NCBI RefSeq assembly: GCF_014656075.1
Contig: NZ_BNBS01000019.1
Location: forward strand, 23,621-87,620
Length of the DNA stretch: 64,000 nt
From: Streptomyces hydrogenans
GTDB taxonomy: Bacteria; Actinomycetota; Actinomycetes; Streptomycetales; Streptomycetaceae
Direction of reading: 5' to 3'
Shown here: positions 1 to 8,503 of the stretch, one piece after another
Position numbering within the stretch: position 1 is the first letter of the stretch
Layout of the letters: the number at the start of each line of letters is the position of its first letter
Notes under the pieces: model-generated
The model's database searches: none
Told to the model about the DNA's origin: nothing
The model's input: the letters and a program-made list of their open reading frames with translations, nothing else
Program-made: the position numbers and the translations under genes

Positions 1-1
1 C

Positions 2-52
2 GGGCTGGCCGCGCCGGTGGCGCAGAAGATGATGGCGGCCGCCCTGAAGTGA
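2..52 (+). CDS. C-terminal end of an unidentified protein (possibly a penicillin-binding transpeptidase)
   Basis: Only the last 16 codons are present, reading GLAAPVAQKMMAAALK and then TGA. A short Ala-rich helix of the type APVA-x-x-M-M-x-A-A-L is common at the very end of class B penicillin-binding proteins, but so little is visible that this is only a guess. A strong hairpin follows within four bases, so this is a true gene end. The rest lies outside the window. Confidence 0.35.
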   Translation, partial: GLAAPVAQKMMAAALK

Positions 53-55
53 CGT

Positions 56-82
56 CCGTGGGGGCCGGATTGGCCCCCACGG
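56..82. terminator. Rho-independent-type hairpin after the first, truncated gene
   Basis: A perfect 11-bp inverted repeat (CCGTGGGGGCC / GGCCCCCACGG) with a 5-nt loop starts four bases after the stop codon. There is no T-run, which is usual for Streptomyces terminators. Confidence 0.8.
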
Positions 83-162
83 GCTTCCGCGCGATATGCA
101 GGATCACGCTCGAACACCAGAGCGCCCCCTGAAGTGTCGATCTTGCTCCGCGGAGGACCGTC

Positions 163-585
163 GTGCGTCGCCTGCCCCGTTCGCTGTCCGGCTGGACCAT
201 GGCGGTCTTCGGCCTCCTCGCCGCCGCCCTCGGGGTGGTGGGCCTGGTCGCCCCCGACGCCCTCCTCACGGTGATGGGCTTCGAGCCGGTGCCCGACGGA
301 GGGCGCGCGGAGGGCGACCACACCCTGGTCTTCCTCACCGCCTCCTCGATGGCCGCGCTCAACATGGGCGTCTACTACGTCCTCGCCGCGCTCGCCGACT
401 GGCGGGCCTTCTTCCGCTGGACGGTCCCCTTCCGCCTCCTCACCTTCGCGGTCTTCACCCTCGCGGTCCTTACCGGCCGGGCCCCCTCCGGCTTCCTCGG
501 AGTCGGCCTGTGGGAGGGGCTCGGTGCCCTGGTCACGGGGGCGGCGCTGTGGTACGAGCGGAAGCGGTCCGCCGCGCACGCCTAG
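163..585 (+). CDS. small four-helix integral membrane protein of unknown function
   Basis: The 140-residue product is almost entirely hydrophobic, with four predicted membrane spans (about residues 10-30, 51-72, 82-101 and 110-128) and a basic C-terminus (YERKRSAAHA) likely facing the cytoplasm. The GTG start is set by a GGAGGA ribosome binding site ending six bases upstream. I recognise no enzymatic motif. It lies 50 bp before an MFS exporter on the same strand and could be co-transcribed with it, but nothing in the sequence ties their functions together. DoxX-like or DUF4345-like families are possible on size and topology alone. Confidence 0.7.
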   Translation: MRRLPRSLSGWTMAVFGLLAAALGVVGLVAPDALLTVMGFEPVPDGGRAEGDHTLVFLTASSMAALNMGVYYVLAALADWRAFFRWTVPFRLLTFAVFTLAVLTGRAPSGFLGVGLWEGLGALVTGAALWYERKRSAAHA

Positions 586-635
586 GGCAGGTGCCCGATC
601 CGCCGGGGCCGCCTCAGACGTCAGAGTCTCCCTCC

Positions 636-1847
636 ATGCGCTGGTATCTGACAGGTGTGGTCGTGTCCGGGTTCGGGACGACGGCGATGTGGCTGGTCTC
701 CGGGATCTGGGTCAAGTCGCTGACGGGTTCGGACGGTCTCGCGGCCCTCACCGCCTTCGCCCTCTGGGCCCCCGCCCTCCTCGGGCCGCTCCTCGGCACG
801 CTCGCCGACCGGGTGCGCCGCCGCCCGCTGCTGATCGTCCTCGACCTCGCGGCGGCCGCCGTGCTGCCGGCCCTGCTCTGGGTGACCTCGGCCGACCGGG
901 TGTGGCTGCTCTTCGCCGTCCTCGTGCTGTACGGCGCGCAGGGCGCCGTCCACGACGCGGCCGAGCAGGCCCTGCTCGCGACCGGCTTCGCCAAGGAGCG
1001 GCTGGGCTCGGTCAACGGCTGGCGGATGACGGCCGGCGAGTCGATGAAACTGATCGCCCCGCTGGTCGCGGCGGGCCTCTTCGCCCGCTACGGCGGCGGC
1101 CCGGTGGCCCTCCTGGACGCGGCGACCTTCGCGCTGGCCGCGGCGGCGTTCGCCGCCATGCGGGTGCGGGAGGAGCGGCCCGCGCCGGCCGCGCGCGAGC
1201 GGGGCGCGTGGCGGCGCGAGACCGACGAGGGCGTCCGGCTGATCGCCGCCTCGCCGGTGCTGCGGCCGCTGGTCGCCGCCGGGGCCTTCACCATGTTGCT
1301 CGCCGGGGTGAACGGCGCGGCGGTGTACGCGGTGGTGGACCAGGGGCTGGGCCGGCCGCCCGCGTACGCCGGGGTGCTCTACGCGGTGCAGGGCGCCGGT
1401 TCGGTGCTCGCCGGCCTGACCACCGGGCCGCTGCTGCGCCGGATCCCCGAGCGGCTGCTCGCCGCCGCCGGACTGGCCCTCTTCGCCGCGGCGGCCGGGG
1501 TACGGGCGCTGCCGTACGAGGCGACGGCGCTGGCGGCGAGCGCGGTGATCGGCCTCGGCATGCCGTGGGTGCTGGTGGCGGCGATGACCGCGGTCCAGCG
1601 GGAGGCCCCGGCGGAGGCGGTCGGCCGGATCGCGGCGACCGCGAACACCGCGCTGTTCGTGCCGAACGCGGTGGCCCTGGCGGCGGGCGCGGCCCTGGTC
1701 ACGACCGTGGACGTGACGGTGCTGCTTCCGGGGCTCGCGGTGGCGGGCCGGGCCTGGGCGGCGGGCACGGCCTCGGCCCCGCCGGCCGCGCGGGCCGGGA
1801 ACGCGCCGGAGGAGGCCCCGGCGGAGCCGGGACGGACGCGCTCGTAG
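636..1847 (+). CDS. MFS transporter (EntS/MFS_3-type exporter)
   Basis: The 403-residue polytopic membrane protein has about 11-12 hydrophobic segments. Near residue 60 is the Major Facilitator motif A (GTLADRVRRRP), the charged cytoplasmic loop between helices 2 and 3. A central basic loop (about residues 180-205) separates the two six-helix halves. The layout fits the proton-driven EntS-like exporters common in Streptomyces; the substrate cannot be read from sequence. The C-terminus ends in a Pro/Ala/Glu-rich tail (about residues 370-403) with no membrane segment. The ATG at 636 is the first start that keeps helix 1 (WYLTGVVVSGFGTTAMW) intact; no strong ribosome binding site precedes it. 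Other reading frames across this gene are GC-skew artefacts. Confidence 0.85.
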   Translation: MRWYLTGVVVSGFGTTAMWLVSGIWVKSLTGSDGLAALTAFALWAPALLGPLLGTLADRVRRRPLLIVLDLAAAAVLPALLWVTSADRVWLLFAVLVLYGAQGAVHDAAEQALLATGFAKERLGSVNGWRMTAGESMKLIAPLVAAGLFARYGGGPVALLDAATFALAAAAFAAMRVREERPAPAARERGAWRRETDEGVRLIAASPVLRPLVAAGAFTMLLAGVNGAAVYAVVDQGLGRPPAYAGVLYAVQGAGSVLAGLTTGPLLRRIPERLLAAAGLALFAAAAGVRALPYEATALAASAVIGLGMPWVLVAAMTAVQREAPAEAVGRIAATANTALFVPNAVALAAGAALVTTVDVTVLLPGLAVAGRAWAAGTASAPPAARAGNAPEEAPAEPGRTRS

Positions 1848-1910
1848 TGCGTCCCCGGGGGCGGCCGGGGAGCATGGAAGGGGCGGCGGGCTCGGCGGGA
1901 GGAGGGCAGG

Positions 1911-4373
1911 GTGACGGCCGGTTCCTTCCCGGAGACGGGCACGGGGACGGAGGAGGGCCACACCGGCATGCCCGGCGACCCTCCGACGGCACCGGTCGGC
2001 CCGGAGCGGACGGGCGGCCCGGAGCGGACGCACGGTACGGACCCGGCACGCGGTACGGAGCGGGCTGACGGTACGGACCCGGCGCACGGTACGGAGCGGA
2101 CGGGCGGCCCGGAGCGGGCACACGGTACGGACCCGGCGCACGGTACGGACGGGGCGGACGTACCCGGTGGACCGGGTGGACCGGAGCGGGCGGGCGGTAC
2201 GGGCCCGGCGCGCGGGTCTGACGCGCCGGCCGGGCCGGACGCGCCGGGTGCTCCCGGCGGTGGCTCCCCCGCGCACTCCCCTCCCCCTTCGTCCTCGCCC
2301 TCCCCCTCTCCTCACGGCTCCGGTTCCCGGCTCCCGGGGAGCGCGTTCGACGGGGAGGGGCTGCTCGACGTGATCGGCGTGGCCGCCGTCGTGGTGGACG
2401 CGGCCGGGCGGATCGTGCTGTGGAGCCCGCAGGCCGAGACGCTCTTCGGGTACCGGGCCGACGAGGCCCTCGGCGAGTACGTGGCCCGGCTGATCGTCGG
2501 CGAGGAGCACCGGGCCGAGGCGATGCGGCTCTTCGGCGAGGTGCTCGGACGCGGCACCACCTGGGCCGGCACCTTCCCCGTACGGCACAAGGACGGGTCG
2601 ACCCGCGAGGTGGAGTTCCGCAACATGCGGCTCACCGACGACCTGGGCGACCTGTACGCGCTGGGCATCGCCGCCGACCGGACCACCGTGGCCCGGGTGG
2701 AGACCGAGCTGGCGCTCTCCGACCGGCTGGTCGACCAGTCCCCCATCGGCATCGCGGTCCTCGACACCGAGCTGCGCTACACCCTGGTCAACCCGGCCCT
2801 CGAACGGTTCAACGGGCTGCCGGCCGCCCGGCACCTGGGGCGCCGCCCCTCCGAGGTGCTGCCGGGCGTGGACGCGAGCGCCCTGGAGGCGGCGGCGCTG
2901 CGGGTCCTGGAGACCGGGGCCCCGCTGCTCGGCCTCCTGGCGATGGGCACCACGCCGGCCGATCCGGGCGGCGGCGAGCACGCCTGGTCGGTGTCCTTCT
3001 ACCGCCTGGAGGCGACCGGCGGCCGGGTCCTCGGGGTGGCGGCCTGGGTGGTCGACGTGACCGAGCGGTACCGGGCGGACGCGGAGGCCGACCGGTCCCG
3101 GCGCCGGCTGGCCCTGATCGCCGACGCCTCCGCCCGGGTCGGCACCACCCTGGAGGTGGAGCGGACGGCGGACGAGCTGGCGTCGGTGGTGGTGCCGGCC
3201 CTCGCCGACGTGGCCGCCGTCGACGTCCTCGACTCGGTCCTCGCGCTGCGCCGGCCGGGCGCCCCCGAGCAGGGCCCGGCGCTCTTCCGGGCGCTGGCGG
3301 TCAAGGCCGGGCACGAGACGGAGGCGCTGCCCGCCGCCGACCCGCCCGGCTCGGTGGCGCTCTACGGCGCGGACCGGCTGGTCACCCGCTGCGTGCACAC
3401 CGGCCGGCCGGTCCTGGTGTCCCGGGTCGGCCCCGACGACCTGCCGCGGATCGCGCGCGGCCCCGAGGCGGCCCGGCAGCTGGCGCGGGCCGGGGTGCAC
3501 TCGTACCTGGCGGTGCCGCTGATCGCGCGCGGCGAGGTGCTCGGTGCGCTCGACCTGAAACGGGACCGGCACAACCCGCTGCCGTTCGACCGGGACGACA
3601 TGCTGCTCGCCGTGGAGCTGGCGGCGCGGGCCGCGGTGAGCATCGACAACGCACGCTGGTACCAGAGCGTGCGGAACTCGGCCGTCACCCTCCAGCGCAG
3701 TCTGCTGCCGGGCGATCCGCCCGCCCGCCCCGGCCTGGACGCGGCGGCCCGCTACCAGCCGGCCCAGGCGTCCAGCGAGGTCGGCGGCGACTGGTACGAC
3801 GTGATCGCGCTGCCCGACGACAAGACGGCCCTGGTGGTGGGGGACGTGATGGGCAGCGGCATCGAGGCGGCGGCGACCATGGGCCGACTGCGGACCGCCA
3901 CCCGCGCCTTCGCCGACCTGGACCTCTCCCCCGGCCAGGTGCTGCGCCACCTGGACCGGATCACGGTCGGCCTGGAGCAGTCCATCGCCACCTGCCTCTT
4001 CGCCGTGCACGACCCGCAGCGGCACCGCTGCCGGATCTCGAACGCCGGCCACCTGCCGCCGGTCCGGCTCCCGGTCGACGGCCCGGCCGCCCTGGTCGAC
4101 GTCTCCACGGGGGTGCCGCTCGGCGTCGGCGGGGGCACCTTCCGCACCGCGCGGGTGCCCTTCCTGCCCGGCGACCGGCTGGTGCTGTACACCGACGGAC
4201 TGATCGAGACCCGCGACGCCCCCATCGACGAACGGCTCGCGCTGCTCGTCGCCCTCGTCGAGGAGACCCGCGAGCTGTCCCTGGAGGAGAGCTGCGACCG
4301 GCTGCTGCGGCAGCTGCGCCGCCCCGGCGCCCCGGACGACGTGGCGCTGCTCATCGCCCGGAGCACGGCGTGA
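1911..4373 (+). CDS. PAS-PAS-GAF-SpoIIE (PP2C-type) serine phosphatase
   Basis: Cytosolic 820-residue signalling protein. In order: a low-complexity Gly/Pro/Asp/Glu/Arg N-terminus with hexapeptide repeats (residues 30-113), a PAS domain (about 145-265, with LFGYRADEALGEY), a second PAS (about 272-390), a GAF domain (about 400-585) and a C-terminal SpoIIE/PP2C phosphatase domain (about 605-818). The metal-binding motifs are visible: GGDWYDV, GDVMGSGIEAAATMGRLR and YTDGLIETRD. In this family such domains dephosphorylate anti-sigma-factor antagonists (RsbU/SpoIIE role) in response to signals sensed by PAS and GAF. The GTG start follows a GGAGGAGGG-type ribosome binding site. The stop overlaps the start of the next phosphatase gene by four bases (GTGA), implying coupled translation. 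The ligands and the sigma-factor partner are unknown. Confidence 0.9.
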   Translation: MTAGSFPETGTGTEEGHTGMPGDPPTAPVGPERTGGPERTHGTDPARGTERADGTDPAHGTERTGGPERAHGTDPAHGTDGADVPGGPGGPERAGGTGPARGSDAPAGPDAPGAPGGGSPAHSPPPSSSPSPSPHGSGSRLPGSAFDGEGLLDVIGVAAVVVDAAGRIVLWSPQAETLFGYRADEALGEYVARLIVGEEHRAEAMRLFGEVLGRGTTWAGTFPVRHKDGSTREVEFRNMRLTDDLGDLYALGIAADRTTVARVETELALSDRLVDQSPIGIAVLDTELRYTLVNPALERFNGLPAARHLGRRPSEVLPGVDASALEAAALRVLETGAPLLGLLAMGTTPADPGGGEHAWSVSFYRLEATGGRVLGVAAWVVDVTERYRADAEADRSRRRLALIADASARVGTTLEVERTADELASVVVPALADVAAVDVLDSVLALRRPGAPEQGPALFRALAVKAGHETEALPAADPPGSVALYGADRLVTRCVHTGRPVLVSRVGPDDLPRIARGPEAARQLARAGVHSYLAVPLIARGEVLGALDLKRDRHNPLPFDRDDMLLAVELAARAAVSIDNARWYQSVRNSAVTLQRSLLPGDPPARPGLDAAARYQPAQASSEVGGDWYDVIALPDDKTALVVGDVMGSGIEAAATMGRLRTATRAFADLDLSPGQVLRHLDRITVGLEQSIATCLFAVHDPQRHRCRISNAGHLPPVRLPVDGPAALVDVSTGVPLGVGGGTFRTARVPFLPGDRLVLYTDGLIETRDAPIDERLALLVALVEETRELSLEESCDRLLRQLRRPGAPDDVALLIARSTA
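1998..2249 (+). repeat. 18-bp coding repeats (hexapeptide G-T/P-D/E-P/R-A/T-x)
   Basis: About fourteen consecutive 18-bp units, the clearest being GGTACGGACCCGGCGCAC and GGTACGGAGCGGACGGGC, encode hexapeptides such as GTDPAH, GTERTG and GPERAH. The repeat is in frame inside the disordered N-terminus of the first PP2C protein and decays toward its 3' end. Copy number is likely to vary between strains. Confidence 0.85.
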
Positions 4374-7156
4374 CGTCCCGCCGGGACACCCCGCGGGACG
4401 GGCACGGCTCCGGGCTGCGCAGCCTCGCCGGGCAGGTGTTCGCGCTGGAGGCGCTGGTCGCGCTGCTGGTGATCGTGGCGGCCGTCCTGGTCACCTTCCA
4501 GCAGGCCCGGCAGGACGTGCTGCGGGACGCCGAGGTGCGGTCGCTGGCGGTCGCGGAGGCCTTCGCGAAGGCGCCCGGCGTGGACACGGCGCTGACCTCG
4601 CCGGACCCGACGGCGGCGCTCCAGAAACGGGCGGAGCAGACCCGGGTGGCGACCGGGGTGGACTTCGTCGCGGTGCTCGGCACGGACGGGGTGCGGTACA
4701 CCGACTCGGAGTCCGGGCTGATCGGCGAGAAGGCGACCGGCGACCTGTCCCGGGCTGCGGTGGACGGCGAGTCGTACACGGAGACCTTCCGGGGCGCGCC
4801 GAACGACGCGGTGCGGGCCGTGGTGCCGGTGGTGGACGACGGGGGACGGATCGTCGGCATGGTGTCGAGCGGCATCGAGGTGCAGTCGCTGAGCGACGCG
4901 GTCCAGGGCCGGCTGGCGGTGCTGCTGGCCGCGGGCGGCGGCGCCCTGCTGCTCGCGGTGGGCGGCGCGGCGCTGGTGGCGCGGCGGCTGCGGCGGCAGA
5001 CGCACGGCCTGGGGCCGACCGAGATGACCCGGATGAAGGAGCACCACGAGGCGGTGCTGCACGCGGTCCGCGAGGGCGTGCTGATCATCGGCGCGGACAA
5101 GCGGCTGCTGCTCGCCAACGACGAGGCGCGGCGGCTGCTGGGCCTGTCGGCGGACGCCGAGCGGCGGCCGGTCTCCGAGCTCGGACTCGATCCCCGCACC
5201 GTGGAGCTCCTGGAGTCCGGGCGGACCGCCACGGACGAGGTGCACCGGGCCGGGGACCGGCTGCTCGCGGTCAGCGTGCGGCCGACCACCCCGGACGGTT
5301 CGGGCACGGGCAGCGTGATGACGATGCGGGACACCACGGAGCTGGCCGCGCTGTCCGGGCGGGCGGCGGTGGCGCGGGGCCGGCTCCAGCTGCTGTACGA
5401 GGCGGGGGTGCGGATCGGGACGACCCTGGAGGTGGTCCGGACGGCGGAGGAGCTGGCCGAAGTGGCGGTGCCGGGCTTCGCGGACTTCGCGACGGTGGAG
5501 TTGCTGGAGCCGGTGCTGCGGGGCGAGGAGCCGCCGCAGGACGCGACGCTGTCGGAGATGCTCCGGACGGCGCTGAGCGGGGTGCGGGCGGAGCAGCCGC
5601 TCCAGTCGGTCGGCGAGGTGATCCGCTTCCACGTGCCGAGCACGCCGATGGCGACGGCGCTGGCCGAGGGGCACGCGGTGGTGCAGGCGGAGCTGGCGGC
5701 GGCGGACGGGTGGCGGGCGCAGGATCCGGAGGGCGCGGCCGGGGCGCTGGCGTACGGGATGCACTCGCTGGTGACGGTGCCGCTGCTGGCCCGGGACGTG
5801 GTGCTCGGGATGGCGAACTTCTGGCGGTCGGACACGGCGGAGCCGTTCGGGGAGGAGGACCGGGAGTTCGCGGAGGAGCTGGCGGCGCGGGCGGCGGTGG
5901 CGATCGACAACGCCCGGCGGTTCACCCGGGAGCACGCGATGGCGGTGACGCTCCAGCGGAGCCTGCTGCCCCGGGTGCTGCCCGAGCAGAACGCGGTGGA
6001 GGTGTCGTACCGCTATCTGCCGGCGAAGGCGGGGGTCGGCGGCGACTGGTTCGACGTGATCCCGCTGCCGGGGGCGCGGGTGGCGCTGGTGGTGGGGGAC
6101 GTGGTGGGGCACGGTCTGCACGCGGCGGCGACGATGGGGCGGCTGCGGACGGCGGTGCACAACTTCTCGACGCTCGACGTGCCGCCCGACGAGATCCTGG
6201 GCCATCTCGACGAGCTGACCGGGCGGATCGACGAGGAGGGGGAGCCGGCGGCGGGCGGCGAGGGCGGCCAGGGGCGGCGGGAGGAGAGCATCACGGGCGC
6301 GACCTGCCTGTACGCGATCTACGACCCGGCGTCCGGGGTGTGCACGGTGGCGAGCGCCGGGCATCCGGGGCCCGCGGTGGTGGACGCGGAGGGGCGGGTG
6401 GAGTTCCCGCCGCTGGCGCCGGGGCTGCCGCTGGGTCTCGGGCTGGGGGACGTGCCCTTCGAGTCGACGGAGCTGCGGCTGGCGGAGGGCAGCAAGCTGG
6501 TGCTCTTCACGGACGGTCTGCTGGAGGACCACGGGCGGGACCTGGGGACGGGGCTGCGGCTGCTGCGCGGTGCGCTGGAGCGCCCGGACCGGAGCCCCGA
6601 GCAGATCTGCGCGGACGTGCTCGCCAGCCTGTTGTCGCCGGCGCCCCGGGACGACATCGCGCTGCTGGTGGCGCGGACCCGGCGGCTGCCGGCGGACCGG
6701 ATCGCCGAGTGGGAGGTGGCGAGGGACCCGGCGGCGGTGTCGCCGGTGCGGAACGCGGCGGCGGCCAAGCTCACCGAGTGGGGTCTGGAGGAGGCCGCGT
6801 TCGCGGTGGAGCTGATCCTCAGCGAGCTGGTCACCAACGCGGTGCGGTACGGGGCGGATCCGGTGCGGGTGCGGCTGCTCCACGACCGGACGCTGGTGTG
6901 CGAGGTGTCGGACGGCAGCAGCACCTCGCCGCACCTGCGGCACGCGGCGGAGACGGACGAGGGCGGCCGGGGGCTGTATCTGGTGGCGCGGTTCGCGGAG
7001 CGCTGGGGCACCCGGTACGGGCGGCGGGGGAAGACGATCTGGGCGGAGCTGCGGGTGGGGCCGAACGGCGGGGACGGCGGCCCCGGTGTCGCCGGTCCGG
7101 GGCCCGCGCCGACGGCGGCGCTCGATCTGGACGCGCTGGAGAAGCTGGCCTGGTGA
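4370..7156 (+). CDS. membrane sensor PAS-GAF-SpoIIE phosphatase fused to HATPase_c (anti-sigma-like) domain
   Basis: 928-residue membrane protein. Segments in order: TM1 (about residues 24-46), an extracytoplasmic Cache-like sensor (about 47-180), TM2 (about 182-204), PAS (about 220-335), GAF (about 340-520), SpoIIE/PP2C phosphatase (about 540-773, with GGDWFDV, GDVVGHG and FTDGLLED) and a C-terminal HATPase_c domain (about 800-900). The last has the N-box (SELVTNAVRYG) and G-box (GGRGLYLVARFA) of RsbW-type kinases. The protein thus joins an external sensor, an antagonist phosphatase and an antagonist kinase/anti-sigma module in one chain. The GTG start overlaps the preceding phosphatase stop as GTGA. 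Homologues are abundant in Streptomyces and mostly uncharacterised; a role in partner-switching control of a SigB-like factor is inference. Confidence 0.9.
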   Translation: MTSRRDTPRDGHGSGLRSLAGQVFALEALVALLVIVAAVLVTFQQARQDVLRDAEVRSLAVAEAFAKAPGVDTALTSPDPTAALQKRAEQTRVATGVDFVAVLGTDGVRYTDSESGLIGEKATGDLSRAAVDGESYTETFRGAPNDAVRAVVPVVDDGGRIVGMVSSGIEVQSLSDAVQGRLAVLLAAGGGALLLAVGGAALVARRLRRQTHGLGPTEMTRMKEHHEAVLHAVREGVLIIGADKRLLLANDEARRLLGLSADAERRPVSELGLDPRTVELLESGRTATDEVHRAGDRLLAVSVRPTTPDGSGTGSVMTMRDTTELAALSGRAAVARGRLQLLYEAGVRIGTTLEVVRTAEELAEVAVPGFADFATVELLEPVLRGEEPPQDATLSEMLRTALSGVRAEQPLQSVGEVIRFHVPSTPMATALAEGHAVVQAELAAADGWRAQDPEGAAGALAYGMHSLVTVPLLARDVVLGMANFWRSDTAEPFGEEDREFAEELAARAAVAIDNARRFTREHAMAVTLQRSLLPRVLPEQNAVEVSYRYLPAKAGVGGDWFDVIPLPGARVALVVGDVVGHGLHAAATMGRLRTAVHNFSTLDVPPDEILGHLDELTGRIDEEGEPAAGGEGGQGRREESITGATCLYAIYDPASGVCTVASAGHPGPAVVDAEGRVEFPPLAPGLPLGLGLGDVPFESTELRLAEGSKLVLFTDGLLEDHGRDLGTGLRLLRGALERPDRSPEQICADVLASLLSPAPRDDIALLVARTRRLPADRIAEWEVARDPAAVSPVRNAAAAKLTEWGLEEAAFAVELILSELVTNAVRYGADPVRVRLLHDRTLVCEVSDGSSTSPHLRHAAETDEGGRGLYLVARFAERWGTRYGRRGKTIWAELRVGPNGGDGGPGVAGPGPAPTAALDLDALEKLAW

Positions 7157-7193
7157 GGGGCGGGGCACCGTCGGGCCCAGCGGACGACCCACA

Positions 7194-7203
7194 TGGTATA
7201 CCA
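7194..7203. promoter_or_regulatory. TGGTATACCA palindrome upstream of the amidohydrolase gene (possible GntR-type operator)
   Basis: A perfect 10-bp palindrome lies 33 bp before the GTG of the amidohydrolase. The GT-N-AC core resembles operators of FadR-subfamily GntR regulators. No regulator gene lies next to it. Confidence 0.45.
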
Positions 7204-7235
7204 AAAGGGTTCCGTCAGAGTCCGAAGGAGACCCC

Positions 7236-8438
7236 GTGAGCCCCACGCCCCGCACCGCGACCCTCTTCCACGACGTACGGCCGCTCGGCGGCCCCGCGGG
7301 CGACCTGATCGCCGTCGACGGGGTGCTCGTCGCCGAGGTCCCCGAGGGCGCGTCCGTCGAGCGGGTCGACGGCGGCGGGCGGCTCGCCCTGCCGACCCTG
7401 GTCGACGCCCACATCCATCCGGACAAGACCTCCTGGGGCGAGCCCTGGTACCGCCGCCGCCCGGCCGGCGGCATCGCCGAGTACGTCGCCGGGGACGTGG
7501 ACCTGGCCCGCTCGCTGCCCACCCCGGTGGGCGAGCGGGCGCTGCGCCTGATGTCGCACGCGGCGGCGCTGGGCACCCGCGCGATGCGGGCCCACGCGGA
7601 CGTGGCCCCGGCCTACGGCCTGGCCGGCGTCGAGGCCGTCGCGCGGGCCGCCGCGAAGCTGGCCGGGATCGTCGACGTCGAGCTCGTGGCCTTCCCGCAG
7701 CACGGCGTGGTCCGCGAGCCGGGCGCGGCGGAGCTGCTCGCCGAGGCCGCGGCGAGCGGTCTGGTCAGCCACATCGGCGGCATCGACCCGACCGGCTTCG
7801 ACGCCACCGGCGGCCGGGACGGCGACCAGCTGGGCCTGGTCTTCGGCCTCGCCGAGAAGCACGGCCTGGGGCTCGACATCCACCTCCACGACCGGGGCGA
7901 GCCGGGCCTCGCGGTGATCCGGGACATCGCCGCCCGCACCCGCGCGGCCGGCCTGCGCGGCCGGGTGGCGGTGGCGCACGCCTTCGCCGTGGCCGGGCTG
8001 GCCGGCCGGGAGCTGGACGAACTGGCCGACCTGCTCGCGGAGTCCGGGGTCGCGCTGACCACGGTCGCCCTGGGCGAGACGACGATCCTGCCGTTCCGCC
8101 GGCTCGCCGAGCGCGGGGTGACGGTCGGCCTCGGCTCGGACGGCGTCCGGGACAGCTGGAGCCCGTACGGCGACGCCGACATGCTGCACCGCGCCTGGCT
8201 GGCCGGCTGGGCCCTCGACGCCCGGCTCGACGAGGAGCTGGAGGCGTGCTTCGCGATCGCCGCCGACGGCGGCGCCGCGCTGATGGGCCTGCCCGCGGCC
8301 GACCTGCGCCCGGGCTCCCCGGCCGACTTCATGCTGGTCGAGGGCGAGTGCCTGCCGCAGGTCGTGGTGGACCTGCCGCGCCGGGACCTGGTGGTCCGGG
8401 CGGGCCGGGTGGTCGCCCGGGACGGCCGTCTGGTCTGA
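7236..8438 (+). CDS. metal-dependent amidohydrolase (cytosine deaminase/CodA-like)
   Basis: 400-residue cytosolic hydrolase of the amidohydrolase superfamily. The beta-barrel metal ligands are visible: HIHPDK near residue 61, a HADV motif near 120, a lone His (IHLHDRGE) near 215, HAFAV near 246 and the catalytic Asp in LGSDGVRD near 300. The HxHxDK form and overall layout match the cytosine deaminase/N-isopropylammelide group, which deaminates pyrimidines or triazines. The exact substrate is not decidable from sequence. The GTG start has a GAAGGAG ribosome binding site seven bases upstream. It stands alone behind the TGGTATACCA palindrome, converging on the next gene. Confidence 0.85.
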   Translation: MSPTPRTATLFHDVRPLGGPAGDLIAVDGVLVAEVPEGASVERVDGGGRLALPTLVDAHIHPDKTSWGEPWYRRRPAGGIAEYVAGDVDLARSLPTPVGERALRLMSHAAALGTRAMRAHADVAPAYGLAGVEAVARAAAKLAGIVDVELVAFPQHGVVREPGAAELLAEAAASGLVSHIGGIDPTGFDATGGRDGDQLGLVFGLAEKHGLGLDIHLHDRGEPGLAVIRDIAARTRAAGLRGRVAVAHAFAVAGLAGRELDELADLLAESGVALTTVALGETTILPFRRLAERGVTVGLGSDGVRDSWSPYGDADMLHRAWLAGWALDARLDEELEACFAIAADGGAALMGLPAADLRPGSPADFMLVEGECLPQVVVDLPRRDLVVRAGRVVARDGRLV

Positions 8439-8503
8439 GCCGTACGGGGCCCGCGGAAGGCCCCGCCCCGCCCGCGCGTCCGAGCTCCCCGGGCCCGGCC
8501 CCG

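Noticed and set aside
96..635. An N-terminal extension of the MFS protein reading through the small membrane gene
   Set aside because: The extension is in the wrong frame for the real 140-residue gene and is Arg/Pro-rich; the transporter fold starts cleanly at the ATG at 636.
621..4052. A minus-strand open frame of more than 1,100 codons across the MFS and first phosphatase genes
   Set aside because: It is an antisense shadow produced by high GC: Arg/Gly/Pro/Ala-rich with no family motifs, while the plus-strand genes have intact domains and ribosome binding sites.
3752..7576. A minus-strand open frame of about 1,270 codons opposite the second phosphatase
   Set aside because: Same reason: low-complexity His/Arg/Pro/Gln-rich translation, no start context, fully overlapped by a real gene.
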